In this document: one piece after another, positions 25,401 to 32,286 of the stretch
Numbering within the stretch: position 1 is the first letter of the stretch
Layout of the letters: each line of letters begins with the position of its first letter
Assembly (NCBI GenBank): GCA_937927435.1
Contig: CALBDW010000023.1
Coordinates: 1-43,414, forward strand
Length of the DNA stretch: 43,414 bases
Direction: 5' to 3'
Origin: an uncultured Bdellovibrionales bacterium
GTDB taxonomy: Bacteria; Bdellovibrionota; Bdellovibrionia; Bdellovibrionales; JAMPXM01
The notes under the pieces: model-generated
Database searches by the model: none
Told to the model about the DNA's origin: nothing
What the model saw: the letters and a program-made list of their open reading frames with translations, nothing else
Translations under genes and position numbers: made by a program

Positions 25401-25837
25401 TCTGTCGGATTGACCAGGGATTTGGTCACGTCGCCGTAGAAGACTCCGCCATTCGCAGTTGTGGCCACTTCATTGCCGACAAAATAGAAATCGCGCGTGC
25501 TGACAAGAATCTGAATGATCCGGTTTTCTCCGCGTGGAACTTCAAATTCGAATGACGTCGGCGGTTGGGCGTCGGCGCGATCTTCACTCTCCCAAATCCG
25601 CACGATCGGTTTGGGTATTCCAGGGCCCGAGATGTTGATCATGATCCGGCCCGGCTGCCTTACGACATGGACGCCGTTTGAAGTCGCCGTCCCCGGCTTT
25701 TGCAGAGTTGCTTGCCAGTCGGGAAATTCAATTCGGAATTTCGAACTCTCGCCGTTGTTACGGGTGCACGCGAAGATGAAAGGCAGAATACACAGGAGAA
25801 ATGAAACTCTTGCTGTTTTCCAACGGCTTTTTTTCAT
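22478..25837 (-). CDS. Large lipoprotein: shared N-terminal module plus about five Ig-like repeats
   Basis: 1119 residues from ATG 25837, which has GGGAAAA at suitable distance and leads straight into a signal peptide with lipobox IFAC. Residues to about 505 match the paralogue at 19616 (FPDWQATLQ, GRIMINISGPGI, ENVEVTIQE, GEGVITGR, PPNAPSMVV, HGGWFTF, CPYSDNRPGYF). The remaining ~610 residues are about five diverged beta-sandwich repeats of 95-120 residues; each carries one Cys near its start (GVCAD, GSCYPL, DSCFEA, NACYET, HICVPL) and one later (SECSGD, PDCTGS, PSCSNA, PNCESA, AGCTTS), probably disulfide-linked. This is the look of a surface-exposed stalk or adhesin. The gene ends in SSSCNQPN. 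Function unknown. Confidence 0.85.
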   Translation of the reverse strand: MKKSRWKTARVSFLLCILPFIFACTRNNGESSKFRIEFPDWQATLQKPGTATSNGVHVVRQPGRIMINISGPGIPKPIVRIWESEDRADAQPPTSFEFEVPRGENRIIQILVSTRDFYFVGNEVATTANGGVFYGDVTKSLVNPTENVEVTIQELNMGSKGEGVITGRWIDSSGNGPTGTVLMKFTPPNAPSMVVDKTEIHGGWFTFHAIEGAKFTFELENGQVIFSDFDLANPPVTWNEERLWIKVPTGYRNIYAYGGPVARRETAPYSIVLGYFGPGASGNKVCYTGESFPIDNLFLSADLDTHEQVTWSGSSPSHTTAGVYQGGLVTPNGECTGTWLVDWMAPTKGGIADLGEWVAGFRGAFQPVSGFSHNWVPMIDAAYNAETNKISLSWKYLPGTTGSGRITGVEVFTRILTSGSWSRDIYENNGIACNHLMEPTRFPLLPFTSRGRFSVLGNGVQTAAIGGITEEDLESGRAEIILCPYSDNRPGYFTAGAVYRKEFYGGENGGPSWSELRLGFSDAGSYLYNNIEKGVCADITLAHVKDGILSPVADTLEVNLTNTATYSFYAPGDSECSGDVLEKITIPKDESTVTLKLKALEAGVHAVNTWAANISGHPMRVAIIDKSSYLTSPRVKLEPVHGSANLDGIEPYVIGSCYPLAVNLYAFDPYASRDVLSNKSVYDITLAAFDTDENQLNPMPGDFFAAPDCTGSPLSSVNFPSTIASIIVYFKPNSPSAGVYKLRAHGEMISSGNDWKFTTAPAQVTKLDIRLSGQSYPSEVGIYSSSDSCFEAYVQAKATNGAPVPLAQTLNVTLDANNTFKLSKNPSCSNASSAIQVNIGPHDLNSRSEPFWIKLENASNASGTITASTPNLGVSSENTLLKQPTIEVSGLPTQLVTNACYETEINLKANGSLLSIPADKQVTVNAILQGYMTTIFTKPNCESAAGSEVKLQFTTGPATQKIWVRVGSSDTIQFDAALMINQNMKTSSLHNVQSLNVTALVNDGMPISTGHICVPLQFNLDTSLPEAATIQNIHISGSVIASSTIYLDAGCTTSISEISIAPGALTTTPVYFKPATSFADGSYQISFDTIRSISTGFDINPVKNSFNGSCSSSSCNQPN

Positions 25838-26000
25838 ATGTTTTCCCAACTGACAGGTAGGCTTACTAATAGTTTATTCCGCGGCCTTGGGAGACTGTTC
25901 GGTGCGAACTTTGTCTGACTTAAGGCGGAGTCTCTAAGCGAGATGGATTCGAATGTGTTGGGTCAGTTGGGTCTCAACTTAAGGCATTTCTGCCGCTGAT

Positions 26001-26600
26001 TTAGATCGCCGAAATCAGCAAGCCTATCGAGAACCCAACTAGTAGCGCGGCTCCGAGGGGCCAAGCGACGAGGCGCCACCAAGCGGGAGAAAAGAGAGCG
26101 AGCTTCTCATCTTTGTCGGTTGGGAGACTTCTTTGGTTTGCCATCTCTTCTCGAAGCACCTCTACTTCTCTCTTTAATTCTTCGATCTTTTGGGTGCGGA
26201 GGGTGTCCTCTAGAGGTTCCTTGGTTCTGGCGATGGTTTGTAGCCAGAATCCTGGTTCGAGGGCCGGGTATTTATCCTGAAGGGCGAGATACCACTGAAG
26301 CATCCGGTAAATGTGGGGTGGCGCGTCTTCTCCTTCGCGATTCCAGCGGGTCCAAGCTGACGGATCGACAAGAAGAAGTTGGCAAAGCTTCCTTTGAGGA
26401 AGACCGAGTTGTCTTCGCATGTCTTCGAGCGACCCGAGTTTTCTTTTAATCAGAGCGACTTCTGCCTCATAGCGCAGGCGGAGCGAGCTTTTTGGACGAC
26501 TCCGGCTTGGAGCTTGGGAATGGGTGCTCTCGGGTGTGGTCGTGAGGCCCTGGTTGTGGGCCTCAAAATCCAAGGAGATTTCGTGCGGCTGAACATCCAT
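26001..26600 (-). CDS. HTH DNA-binding protein with C-terminal membrane anchor
   Basis: 199 residues. A disordered N-terminus is followed by a helical DNA-binding-like region with EDMRRQLGLPQRKLCQLL and then VDPSAWTRWNREGEDAPPHIYRMLQWYLAL (about 80-107), read as an HTH with a conserved tail. A coiled-coil segment (about 131-155) and one transmembrane helix at the extreme C-terminus (about 175-197) follow. I associate this PSAWTRW arrangement with proteins found in Bdellovibrio, but cannot confirm by search. It may tether DNA to the membrane or work as a membrane-bound regulator. The upstream region holds palindromic TTGTG-type sites that would suit autoregulation. Confidence 0.7.
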   Translation of the reverse strand: MDVQPHEISLDFEAHNQGLTTTPESTHSQAPSRSRPKSSLRLRYEAEVALIKRKLGSLEDMRRQLGLPQRKLCQLLLVDPSAWTRWNREGEDAPPHIYRMLQWYLALQDKYPALEPGFWLQTIARTKEPLEDTLRTQKIEELKREVEVLREEMANQRSLPTDKDEKLALFSPAWWRLVAWPLGAALLVGFSIGLLISAI

Positions 26601-26666
26601 ATCGCCCTTTCCTTAGTTCTTTATAAACCCTGACAATATTGTGTTTTGCAAGAAAAACGAGGTGAA

Positions 26667-26687
26667 TCACAACATTAATAGTTGTGA
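26667..26687. promoter_or_regulatory. Inverted-repeat operator candidate upstream of the HTH gene
   Basis: TCACAAC, seven bases (ATTAATA), GTTGTGA. It lies 67 bases before the HTH gene start, and the half-site TTGTG recurs at least four more times within 170 bases. Confidence 0.45.
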
Positions 26688-27004
26688 AATACAATTCTGG
26701 CTGTTTGGCTATATCGATCGGTTGTGGTTAACCCGTGGAATTCAAAGGAAAATTGCTAAACCGGCTGGGTTTCTTTTCTTAAATTGTGGGGTGGTGTTGT
26801 GATAACGCGATGCGCGTCAAATTTATAGTTATAAGTGAGAGTATTAAGTTATTGATTTTACGTGCTATTTTAAGTCTTTCTTCCAGGGGCGATTAAAAAC
26901 CTGGTTTTTTGAAGGCTCCCTATTCAGGTGTTCAAATTCGATTGATTTGCTTTGGCATAACTGCACAGAATGACTCAGGATCGACGCAAAATCTGAGGCC
27001 TGTA

Positions 27005-27029
27005 GGGAGGGTGCTCCCCCCGGTTTTTT
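27005..27029 (+). terminator. Terminator-like hairpin in the recombinase leader
   Basis: GGGAG (27005-27009) and CTCCC (27014-27018) with loop GGTG, then CCCGG and six T (27024-27029). No + strand gene lies upstream, so it may end a small RNA or act as an attenuator 44 bases before the recombinase start. The stem is short. Confidence 0.35.
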
Positions 27030-27072
27030 AAAAATGCCTCGATAAAAAATCGACTCGCGTGATTGATGCACC

Positions 27073-27609
27073 ATGGCTAAAGCAGCTCGGTACGCCCTTA
27101 ACAAGAACAAATACCTCCTCGATCCAGAGGTTGAGAAACTTGAAAGAACCCTGGCTCGTAACCGGCATGAGCATGCACGAGATGTTCTCCTCATCGAGCT
27201 TGCGCTTCGAACCGGAGCTCGGGCTTCTGAACTTCTCGAACTCCGGCATGTCGATCTCAATACCTACGACCAGACGCTCTTTATTCGCGGGTTGAAGGGC
27301 AGTAATGACCGGGAACTTCCTCTCGCTCCGGAACTTTTCGAGCGCCTAGAGGCCTATAGCCGAACGGTTCCGCACGATGAGCCGCTTTTCCCGATCAGCT
27401 ATCACCGTCTCCGGCAGATTTGGGACTGGTACCGGCCGGTGCCCAAGAAGTTCCATAGCCTCCGGCACACATTCGCCATTCGTCTCTATCGGAAAACAAA
27501 AGATATCCGCTTGGTTCAGGTGGCCCTCGGTCACCGGAACATCACCAATACGATGATCTATGCGGATTACTTCTATTCGCAGCAGGAATTGCGGAAGCTC
27601 ATTCTGTGA
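27073..27609 (+). CDS. Minimal tyrosine recombinase (catalytic domain only)
   Basis: 178 residues. All catalytic residues of the tyrosine recombinase/integrase family can be placed: Arg50 (TGARASELLEL), Lys75 (LKGSND), His128 and Arg131 (HSLRHTF), His154 (LGHRN) and the nucleophile Tyr163 (MIYADY). There is no N-terminal SAM-like core-binding domain beyond about 30 residues, so it has the size and form of FimB/FimE-type enzymes rather than XerC/D or phage integrases. Target site unknown. The ATG has no clear Shine-Dalgarno sequence. The flanking DNA shows no prophage or transposon genes. Confidence 0.85.
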   Translation: MAKAARYALNKNKYLLDPEVEKLERTLARNRHEHARDVLLIELALRTGARASELLELRHVDLNTYDQTLFIRGLKGSNDRELPLAPELFERLEAYSRTVPHDEPLFPISYHRLRQIWDWYRPVPKKFHSLRHTFAIRLYRKTKDIRLVQVALGHRNITNTMIYADYFYSQQELRKLIL

Positions 27610-27651
27610 AGCTGGGCGCGAAACACCAGCTTCATTTTGGTGTTGGGTTGG

Positions 27652-28035
27652 TTATTGCGCGTCGTTTTCGATTCCGCACGTCACAGCGAGACCTTTTTGG
27701 AGATCCGTAAGAATCGCGACTTTTTCTCCAATGGCGGAAGCGCCCGTTTTTTGGTTAACGACTACGACAAAGTTGAGGATCTTCCCGGCTGTGAAGATGT
27801 CGAGCTTGCTCGCTTCATCGCGATGTAGCTGGTTCTTCAGAAACGTGTTGCCGATGGCATCTACGACCAGGAATTCTCCGGGCTCAACTTTGCCTTTAAA
27901 GGTATTCAGGCGCTCGTTCATAAAATTGAGGGTATCCCCGGGGCGGAAGTTCGAAACGACACAGCTGAGTTTTTCCGCGGCGACGGCATCGTTGCTAACG
28001 AGTAAAATCAAGGCAGCAAGAATCGCTTTTTTCAC
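27652..28035 (-). CDS. Small exported protein of unknown function
   Basis: 127 residues with a typical signal peptide (KKAILAALILLVSNDAVA, cleavage after AVA near 19). The mature part is about 108 residues with Cys25 and a second Cys near the end (VTCGIE), possibly one disulfide, and a beta-rich pattern. It starts 15 bases after the stop of the next upstream gene (28051), so the two form an operon. No family recognised. Confidence 0.7.
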   Translation of the reverse strand: MKKAILAALILLVSNDAVAAEKLSCVVSNFRPGDTLNFMNERLNTFKGKVEPGEFLVVDAIGNTFLKNQLHRDEASKLDIFTAGKILNFVVVVNQKTGASAIGEKVAILTDLQKGLAVTCGIENDAQ

Positions 28036-28050
28036 ATTATCCTCCCGGGA

Positions 28051-28422
28051 TCAGTTGGGATTGGCTAAGGCTCGTTTGACGGCCTTGTTGACCTCTTTCC
28101 ATTCGCGTTCGAGTTTCTCGATCGCTTCTTTTTCCTGGTACGAGCGGTCGGATTCCTTCACCCGGTGGGTCAGCTCCCCTCCCGGCGCGAGGCCGTCGCC
28201 GAGAGTCACGGCGATCATCCGTTCAGAGGGGTCGGTCTTTGCGTTTTCAGCAGCGAGCTTGGAGCGGTAGTCGCGCTCAATGAGCTCTCTTTCCGCCGTC
28301 GCGGCAGCGAGAATCTCCTTGATTGGAACTTTCTGACGCTCGCGTGCGGACGCCTCCAGGTGGAAAAACAGAACGGCCAGAAGCGGAATTGTATACATCC
28401 ATTGACTTCTCCGAACAGCCAT
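28051..28422 (-). CDS. Small exported helical protein of unknown function
   Basis: 123 residues. Signal-like segment at about 9-26 (MYTIPLLAVLFFHLEASA), then a charged, largely helical domain, probably coiled coil (EAIEKLEREWKEVNKAVKRAL). RBS GGAGGAAGG upstream. Co-transcribed with the gene at 27652. No family recognised. Confidence 0.65.
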   Translation of the reverse strand: MAVRRSQWMYTIPLLAVLFFHLEASARERQKVPIKEILAAATAERELIERDYRSKLAAENAKTDPSERMIAVTLGDGLAPGGELTHRVKESDRSYQEKEAIEKLEREWKEVNKAVKRALANPN

Positions 28423-28604
28423 AACGACCTTCCTCCCTACCCTTAACGCAATGCAAAGTTTGGGAACGATCAGAGGCCGTTTATTTGCTTCCTGAGCGTT
28501 TTCCGGGCTACCAGGGCTCCTTTTTGCGCGCCGGATGTCTAGAGACTAAGCACTTACCCCGCTTGTCCCCGGGTTCGAGCCCCTCTCGAAAGAAAGCCAT
28601 TTAC

Positions 28605-28632
28605 TTGTTGATTTTGCTGGGAAATGTAATAG
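28605..28632 (+). promoter_or_regulatory. Candidate promoter of the rpmF-fab operon
   Basis: TTGTTG (28605-28610), 16 bases, TAATAG (28627-28632), about 48 bases before the rpmF start. It agrees moderately with the consensus and sits where the operon should begin. Confidence 0.4.
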
Positions 28633-28679
28633 ATTTTTCGCTTCTTTTTGACACTTGTATCGGTTGAAGCGGAGAGGTT

Positions 28680-28859
28680 ATGCCGAATCCTAAGAAACGG
28701 ACGACTCGGTCTCGTCGTGATATGCGTCGTGCTCATGATTTCCTTGAGCGTACAACCACTATTACCTGCAGCAACTGCGGTTCGTTGGTGAAGCCGCACC
28801 ATGTCTGCGCGACCTGCGGTTACTACAAAGGTAAGGAAGTCGTAACAGCCAAGGCATGA
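28680..28859 (+). CDS. rpmF: 50S ribosomal protein L32
   Basis: 59 residues, read directly from the sequence. It starts MPNPKKRTTRSRRDMRRAHD, the conserved basic L32 N-terminus, and contains an intact zinc ribbon: Cys30-x2-Cys33 and Cys44-x2-Cys47. GGAGAGG precedes the ATG. In many bacteria rpmF precedes plsX and fabH; here fabH follows after 127 bases with plsX absent. Confidence 0.95.
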   Translation: MPNPKKRTTRSRRDMRRAHDFLERTTTITCSNCGSLVKPHHVCATCGYYKGKEVVTAKA

Positions 28860-28878
28860 AGAGGCCTGCTCTCGATAA

Positions 28879-28909
28879 GGCATCTGCCGGGGTTAGATCG
28901 GCGGGTGCC
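28879..28909 (+). promoter_or_regulatory. Stem-loop between rpmF and fabH
   Basis: GGCATCTGCCG (28879-28889) pairs along its full length with CGGCGGGTGCC (28899-28909), including two G-U pairs, around a 9-base loop. No U-run follows, so it is more likely an mRNA processing or stability element than a terminator. Confidence 0.4.
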
Positions 28910-28986
28910 TACACAATCCTTGCTTCTCACGTTTCTTGGCCTGCGGACTTCACAGATCGACGCAGCAATAATGGAAGGGTCATGGA

Positions 28987-29988
28987 ATGACAGCTGCTCC
29001 TGTCTATCGTTCCCGGATCGCGGGTACGGGATCGTACCTTCCGGAGAAAATTCTCACGAACTTTGATCTCGAAAAGATGGTCGATACCAGTGACGCTTGG
29101 ATTGTCGAGCGGACCGGTATCCGCCGCCGTCACATTGCTGCCGATCATGAAGTGACAAGCGACCTCGCCTTGATCGCCTCGCGAAAAGCGCTGGAGGCCG
29201 CGCAGATTTCCGCAACCGACATCGACATGATTATCGTGTGCACGGTTTCACCCGATCAGGTGATGCCGTCGACCGCATGCGTTCTTCAGAACAAGCTCGG
29301 CGCGCGCCCCGTAATGGCGTTTGACCTCGCGGCAGCATGCTCGGGTTTCGTGTACGGCATGTCGATCGCTGACCAGTTTATTCGCAGCGGGATGTATCAG
29401 CATATTCTCGTGGTCGGCGCCGAAGTGCTGCACCGCTTTGTGAACTACAAGGATCGCGATACTTGCATTCTCTTCGGCGATGGCGCCGGCGCGGTTGTTT
29501 TGAGTCGCGCGAATGAGAACGAAAACAGTCAAATCTTCAGCGCACACCTGCATGCGGACGGAAGTTTGGGTGATCTCTTTGTTTTGCCCGCCGGCGGTTC
29601 CGCTATGCCGTTCCGGCCAGACGTCCTCGAAAAGGAAGCGCAGTTTGTGCGGATGAAAGGAAAAGAGATCTTCAAGAACGCCGTCCGTACATTGACTCAA
29701 TGCTGCCAGGAAGCGCTCGATGCGAACAATATGACCAAGGATCAGGTAGATTGGTTGATCCCGCATCAAGCGAACGCGAGAATTCTATCCGCCGTTGCCC
29801 ACTACTTCGGCATTCCTGATGAGAGAGTTGTCGTCACAGTCGATGAAACGGGCAACACATCCGCGGCGACAATTCCCATCGCGCTCGATATGGCGGTGCG
29901 CGACGGACGTATTCAGCGCGGGCACAATCTGCTATTGGCTGCATTTGGGGCCGGCCTCACGTCCGGCAGCATCATGTTGAGGTATTGA
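28987..29988 (+). CDS. fabH: 3-oxoacyl-ACP synthase III (KAS III)
   Basis: 333 residues. FabH starts fatty-acid synthesis by condensing an acyl-CoA primer with malonyl-ACP. The catalytic triad is visible: Cys118 (AAACSGF), His260 (IPHQANARI) and Asn290 (ETGNTSAATIP). The N-terminus (SRIAGTGSYLPEKILTN) and WIVERTGIRRRHIA are family signatures. The ATG at 28982 is followed at once by a stop, so 28987 is the start. First of the fabH-fabD-fabG-acpP-fabF run; fabD starts one base after its stop. Confidence 0.96.
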   Translation: MTAAPVYRSRIAGTGSYLPEKILTNFDLEKMVDTSDAWIVERTGIRRRHIAADHEVTSDLALIASRKALEAAQISATDIDMIIVCTVSPDQVMPSTACVLQNKLGARPVMAFDLAAACSGFVYGMSIADQFIRSGMYQHILVVGAEVLHRFVNYKDRDTCILFGDGAGAVVLSRANENENSQIFSAHLHADGSLGDLFVLPAGGSAMPFRPDVLEKEAQFVRMKGKEIFKNAVRTLTQCCQEALDANNMTKDQVDWLIPHQANARILSAVAHYFGIPDERVVVTVDETGNTSAATIPIALDMAVRDGRIQRGHNLLLAAFGAGLTSGSIMLRY

Positions 29989-29989
29989 T

Positions 29990-30961
29990 ATGTGGGCAGC
30001 ACTTTTCCCTGGCCAAGGCAGTCAGTCCGTCGGAATGGGGAAGTTTCTCTATGAGAACTTCTCAATCGCCAAACAGACCTTCGAAGAAGCCAGCGATACT
30101 CTGAAAATCGATTTTAAAAAACTTTGTTTCGAAGGTCCTGAATCGGAACTTCAACTCACCGAAAACACCCAGCCCGCGCTCCTTCTCGTTTCGACCGCTA
30201 CCTTCCGGGTCGTTGAATCGATCGCGGAAATAAACATCAAAGCCGCAGCCGGACACTCGGTCGGCGAATATGCAGCTGTGGTGACAAGCGGGGCCCTCGC
30301 TTTTACAGACGCACTTCGGGCCGTGAGGATCCGGGGTCAAGCGATGCAAAAAGCCGTTCCTGTTGGTGAAGGCGGTATGGTTGCGGTGATGGGGCTCACG
30401 GATGATCAAGTGAGATTCCTCTGTAAGTGGGCGGAGAAAACGTCGGGAATGAGGCCGATTGAACCCGCCAACTTCAATGCTCCGGGACAGGTTGTGATTA
30501 GCGGCTCGCAGAAGCTCATAGATTGGCTGAAAGTGAACGCCAAACCGGAGATCTTCGCTCCGGAAAATCCGCGTTTGAAAATGATTCCGCTTGCGGTTTC
30601 CGCGCCTTTCCACTGCAGCCTGATGAAACCGGCGGAGGAAGAAATGGGGCGCGTCCTGAGCGATATTCCGTTTAAAGATGCAAAATGGCCCATTGTGCAA
30701 AACTTCACCGCCAAAGAGACCACGAATGGTGAAGAACTGCGGAAGAACCTCGTTTACCAAGTCTCGGGTCCTGTCCGTTGGACACAGTGCATGGCGCGCT
30801 TAAAAGAACTTGGCTGTGTGCGTGCGATTGAGTTTGGTGCGGGTCGTGTCTTGACCGGTCTCGCGAAAAAAATTGACTCAAACGCACCGCCGCCGTTCAA
30901 TATCAATACTTTAGACGAGCTAAAGGCGCTTGAAGCCGCGCTTAAGGAGAATGGGAATTGA
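29990..30961 (+). CDS. fabD: Malonyl-CoA:ACP transacylase
   Basis: 323 residues. FabD transfers malonyl from CoA to ACP. FPGQGSQ (6-12) and the nucleophile Ser90 in GHSVGEY are present, with the partner His in SAPFHCSLM. Starts one base after fabH and its stop overlaps the start of fabG by 3 bases, so translation is coupled. Confidence 0.95.
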   Translation: MWAALFPGQGSQSVGMGKFLYENFSIAKQTFEEASDTLKIDFKKLCFEGPESELQLTENTQPALLLVSTATFRVVESIAEINIKAAAGHSVGEYAAVVTSGALAFTDALRAVRIRGQAMQKAVPVGEGGMVAVMGLTDDQVRFLCKWAEKTSGMRPIEPANFNAPGQVVISGSQKLIDWLKVNAKPEIFAPENPRLKMIPLAVSAPFHCSLMKPAEEEMGRVLSDIPFKDAKWPIVQNFTAKETTNGEELRKNLVYQVSGPVRWTQCMARLKELGCVRAIEFGAGRVLTGLAKKIDSNAPPPFNINTLDELKALEAALKENGN

Positions 30962-31719
30962 CGCTCCCAATACCACAAGCACGTAGATTCGAAGGCAAGG
31001 CGGTGCTGGTTACCGGCTCCAGCCGCGGGATCGGCGCGGCAATCGCGCGGCGTTTAGCGGCGGAAGGTGCTCGAGTCGCCGTCACTTACTCTTCCAAGCC
31101 CGAGGCGGCTGAACAGGTGATGGAGAGCCTGGCGGGCGAAGGGCACATCTGGCTTCAACTCAACGTCGCGGACGAGGCCTCGGTTCAAGCGGCGTTTGAC
31201 GAGGCATTGAAGGCTTTCGGGAAACTTGACGGCCTCGTGAACAACGCCGGAATCACCCGGGATCAGCTCATCCTCCGCATGAAGGCGGAAGATTTCGACG
31301 CTGTTATCAATACGAATCTCAAAGGAACCTTTTTCTGTACGAGAGCGGCTCTTAAGGCGATGGTTCGCGCGCGTTTCGGATCGATCGTGAATATCACGAG
31401 CGTGATCGGAGAGATGGGCAATGCCGGGCAAAGCAACTACGCCGCGAGCAAGGCCGGCATTGAGGGTTTTACGAAATCGATCGCGAAAGAAGTCGGTTCC
31501 AGAGGCGTTCGCGTGAATTGCGTGGCTCCGGGATTCATCGTGACGGAGATGACGGACGTTCTTTCGGACCAACAGAGAGAAGCGATTCTGGAGAAAGTGC
31601 CCTTAAACCAGCTCGGCGATGTCGAAGACGTCGCGGCGGCGGTGGCCTTTCTTCTGAGTGACGAAGCGAAGTACATTACCGGACACACATTGAGCGTGAA
31701 CGGCGGCCTCTATATGTGA
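30958..31719 (+). CDS. fabG: 3-oxoacyl-ACP reductase
   Basis: 253 residues. Classical SDR with TGSSRGIG (19-26), NNAGI, and the catalytic Ser148, Tyr161 and Lys165 (SNYAASKAG). It reduces 3-oxoacyl-ACP with NADPH. The start is TTG 30958, overlapping the fabD stop as TTGA; AAGGAGA seven bases upstream supports it and no other plausible start precedes the nucleotide-binding motif. The context within the fab operon makes FabG the natural call over a generic SDR. Confidence 0.94.
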   Translation: MTLPIPQARRFEGKAVLVTGSSRGIGAAIARRLAAEGARVAVTYSSKPEAAEQVMESLAGEGHIWLQLNVADEASVQAAFDEALKAFGKLDGLVNNAGITRDQLILRMKAEDFDAVINTNLKGTFFCTRAALKAMVRARFGSIVNITSVIGEMGNAGQSNYAASKAGIEGFTKSIAKEVGSRGVRVNCVAPGFIVTEMTDVLSDQQREAILEKVPLNQLGDVEDVAAAVAFLLSDEAKYITGHTLSVNGGLYM

Positions 31720-31795
31720 GGCGGAAAAAGGGAAGTTCCCGCTCGCCTTCCCGAAGTGTATCCGTTTTGAATTTGAGAACTTGTGGAGGTAGAGA

Positions 31796-32038
31796 ATGAT
31801 GGCAACGGTGCAACCCAAAGTGAAAGAAGTGATCGTCGAGCAGCTCGGCGTGGATCCTGAGCGCGTGAAGCCCGAAGCTTCGTTCATCGATGATCTTGGT
31901 GCTGACAGCCTCGACATCGTCGAGCTTGTAATGGCGATGGAAGAAGAATTCGGTATCGAAATCCCCGACGAAGACGCTGAAAAACTTAAGACTGTCGCCG
32001 ACGTCTGCAATTATCTTCAGGCAAAAGGTAAAGCCTGA
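31796..32038 (+). CDS. acpP: Acyl carrier protein
   Basis: 80 residues, acidic. The phosphopantetheine attachment serine is Ser38 in DDLGADSLDIVEL, followed by the conserved MAMEEEFGIEIPDEDAEK helix. ATG 31796 (GGAGG six bases upstream) and the next codon ATG 31799 are both possible starts. It is separated from fabG by 76 bases. Confidence 0.97.
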   Translation: MMATVQPKVKEVIVEQLGVDPERVKPEASFIDDLGADSLDIVELVMAMEEEFGIEIPDEDAEKLKTVADVCNYLQAKGKA

Positions 32039-32118
32039 TCGACAAGGCAAAAAGTCGCCGTCGGAACGCTTTTAGGGTACTTTTGTGCCGCCGACGGAGC
32101 TCGGTTTAGAAGACTGGT

Positions 32119-32155
32119 GGGATCACTGAGCACACGGTGGTCCCTCTCGTCTTTT
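32119..32155 (+). terminator. Weak terminator or attenuator between acpP and fabF
   Basis: GGGATCAC (32119-32126) pairs with GTGGTCCC (32137-32144), one G-U, followed by TCTCGTCTTTT. A second dyad, CCGTCGG/CCGACGG (32058-32064/32091-32097), lies just before. Such a structure could let acpP be made in excess over fabF. Confidence 0.4.
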
Positions 32156-32286
32156 AGGACCCGTGCGCCGTTGTCATATGAGTTTTTGAATCATCCTGTT
32201 TTCCTCATTCAACGACTGGATGGTCTGCAAATCGAGACGCGAATACGTCTTGAAAGGCCCGCATCCAAGCGTGCGGGAGGTTGCGC

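Larger units (their letters stand above)
26601..27072. other. AT-rich intergenic region between the HTH gene and the recombinase
   Basis: 472 bases with no credible gene. It contains the palindrome ACAATATTGT (26633-26642), the inverted repeat TCACAAC/GTTGTGA (26667-26687), further TTGTG words (about 26732, 26784, 26797), the dyad ACGCG-ATG-CGCGT (26805-26817), a strongly AT-rich core (about 26818-26875), and a terminator-like hairpin at 27005. The composition differs clearly from the flanks. Confidence 0.55.

Noticed and set aside
28571..28596. GGGTTCGAGCCC with flanks looks like the T arm of a tRNA and could be an integrase attachment site
   Set aside because: Only three pairs of the T stem close, no anticodon or acceptor arm matches upstream, and no second copy was found near the recombinase.
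29248..29769. Minus-strand open frame of 173 codons inside fabH
   Set aside because: It lies fully opposite a conserved enzyme; the frame is a shadow of the GC-rich codon pattern.
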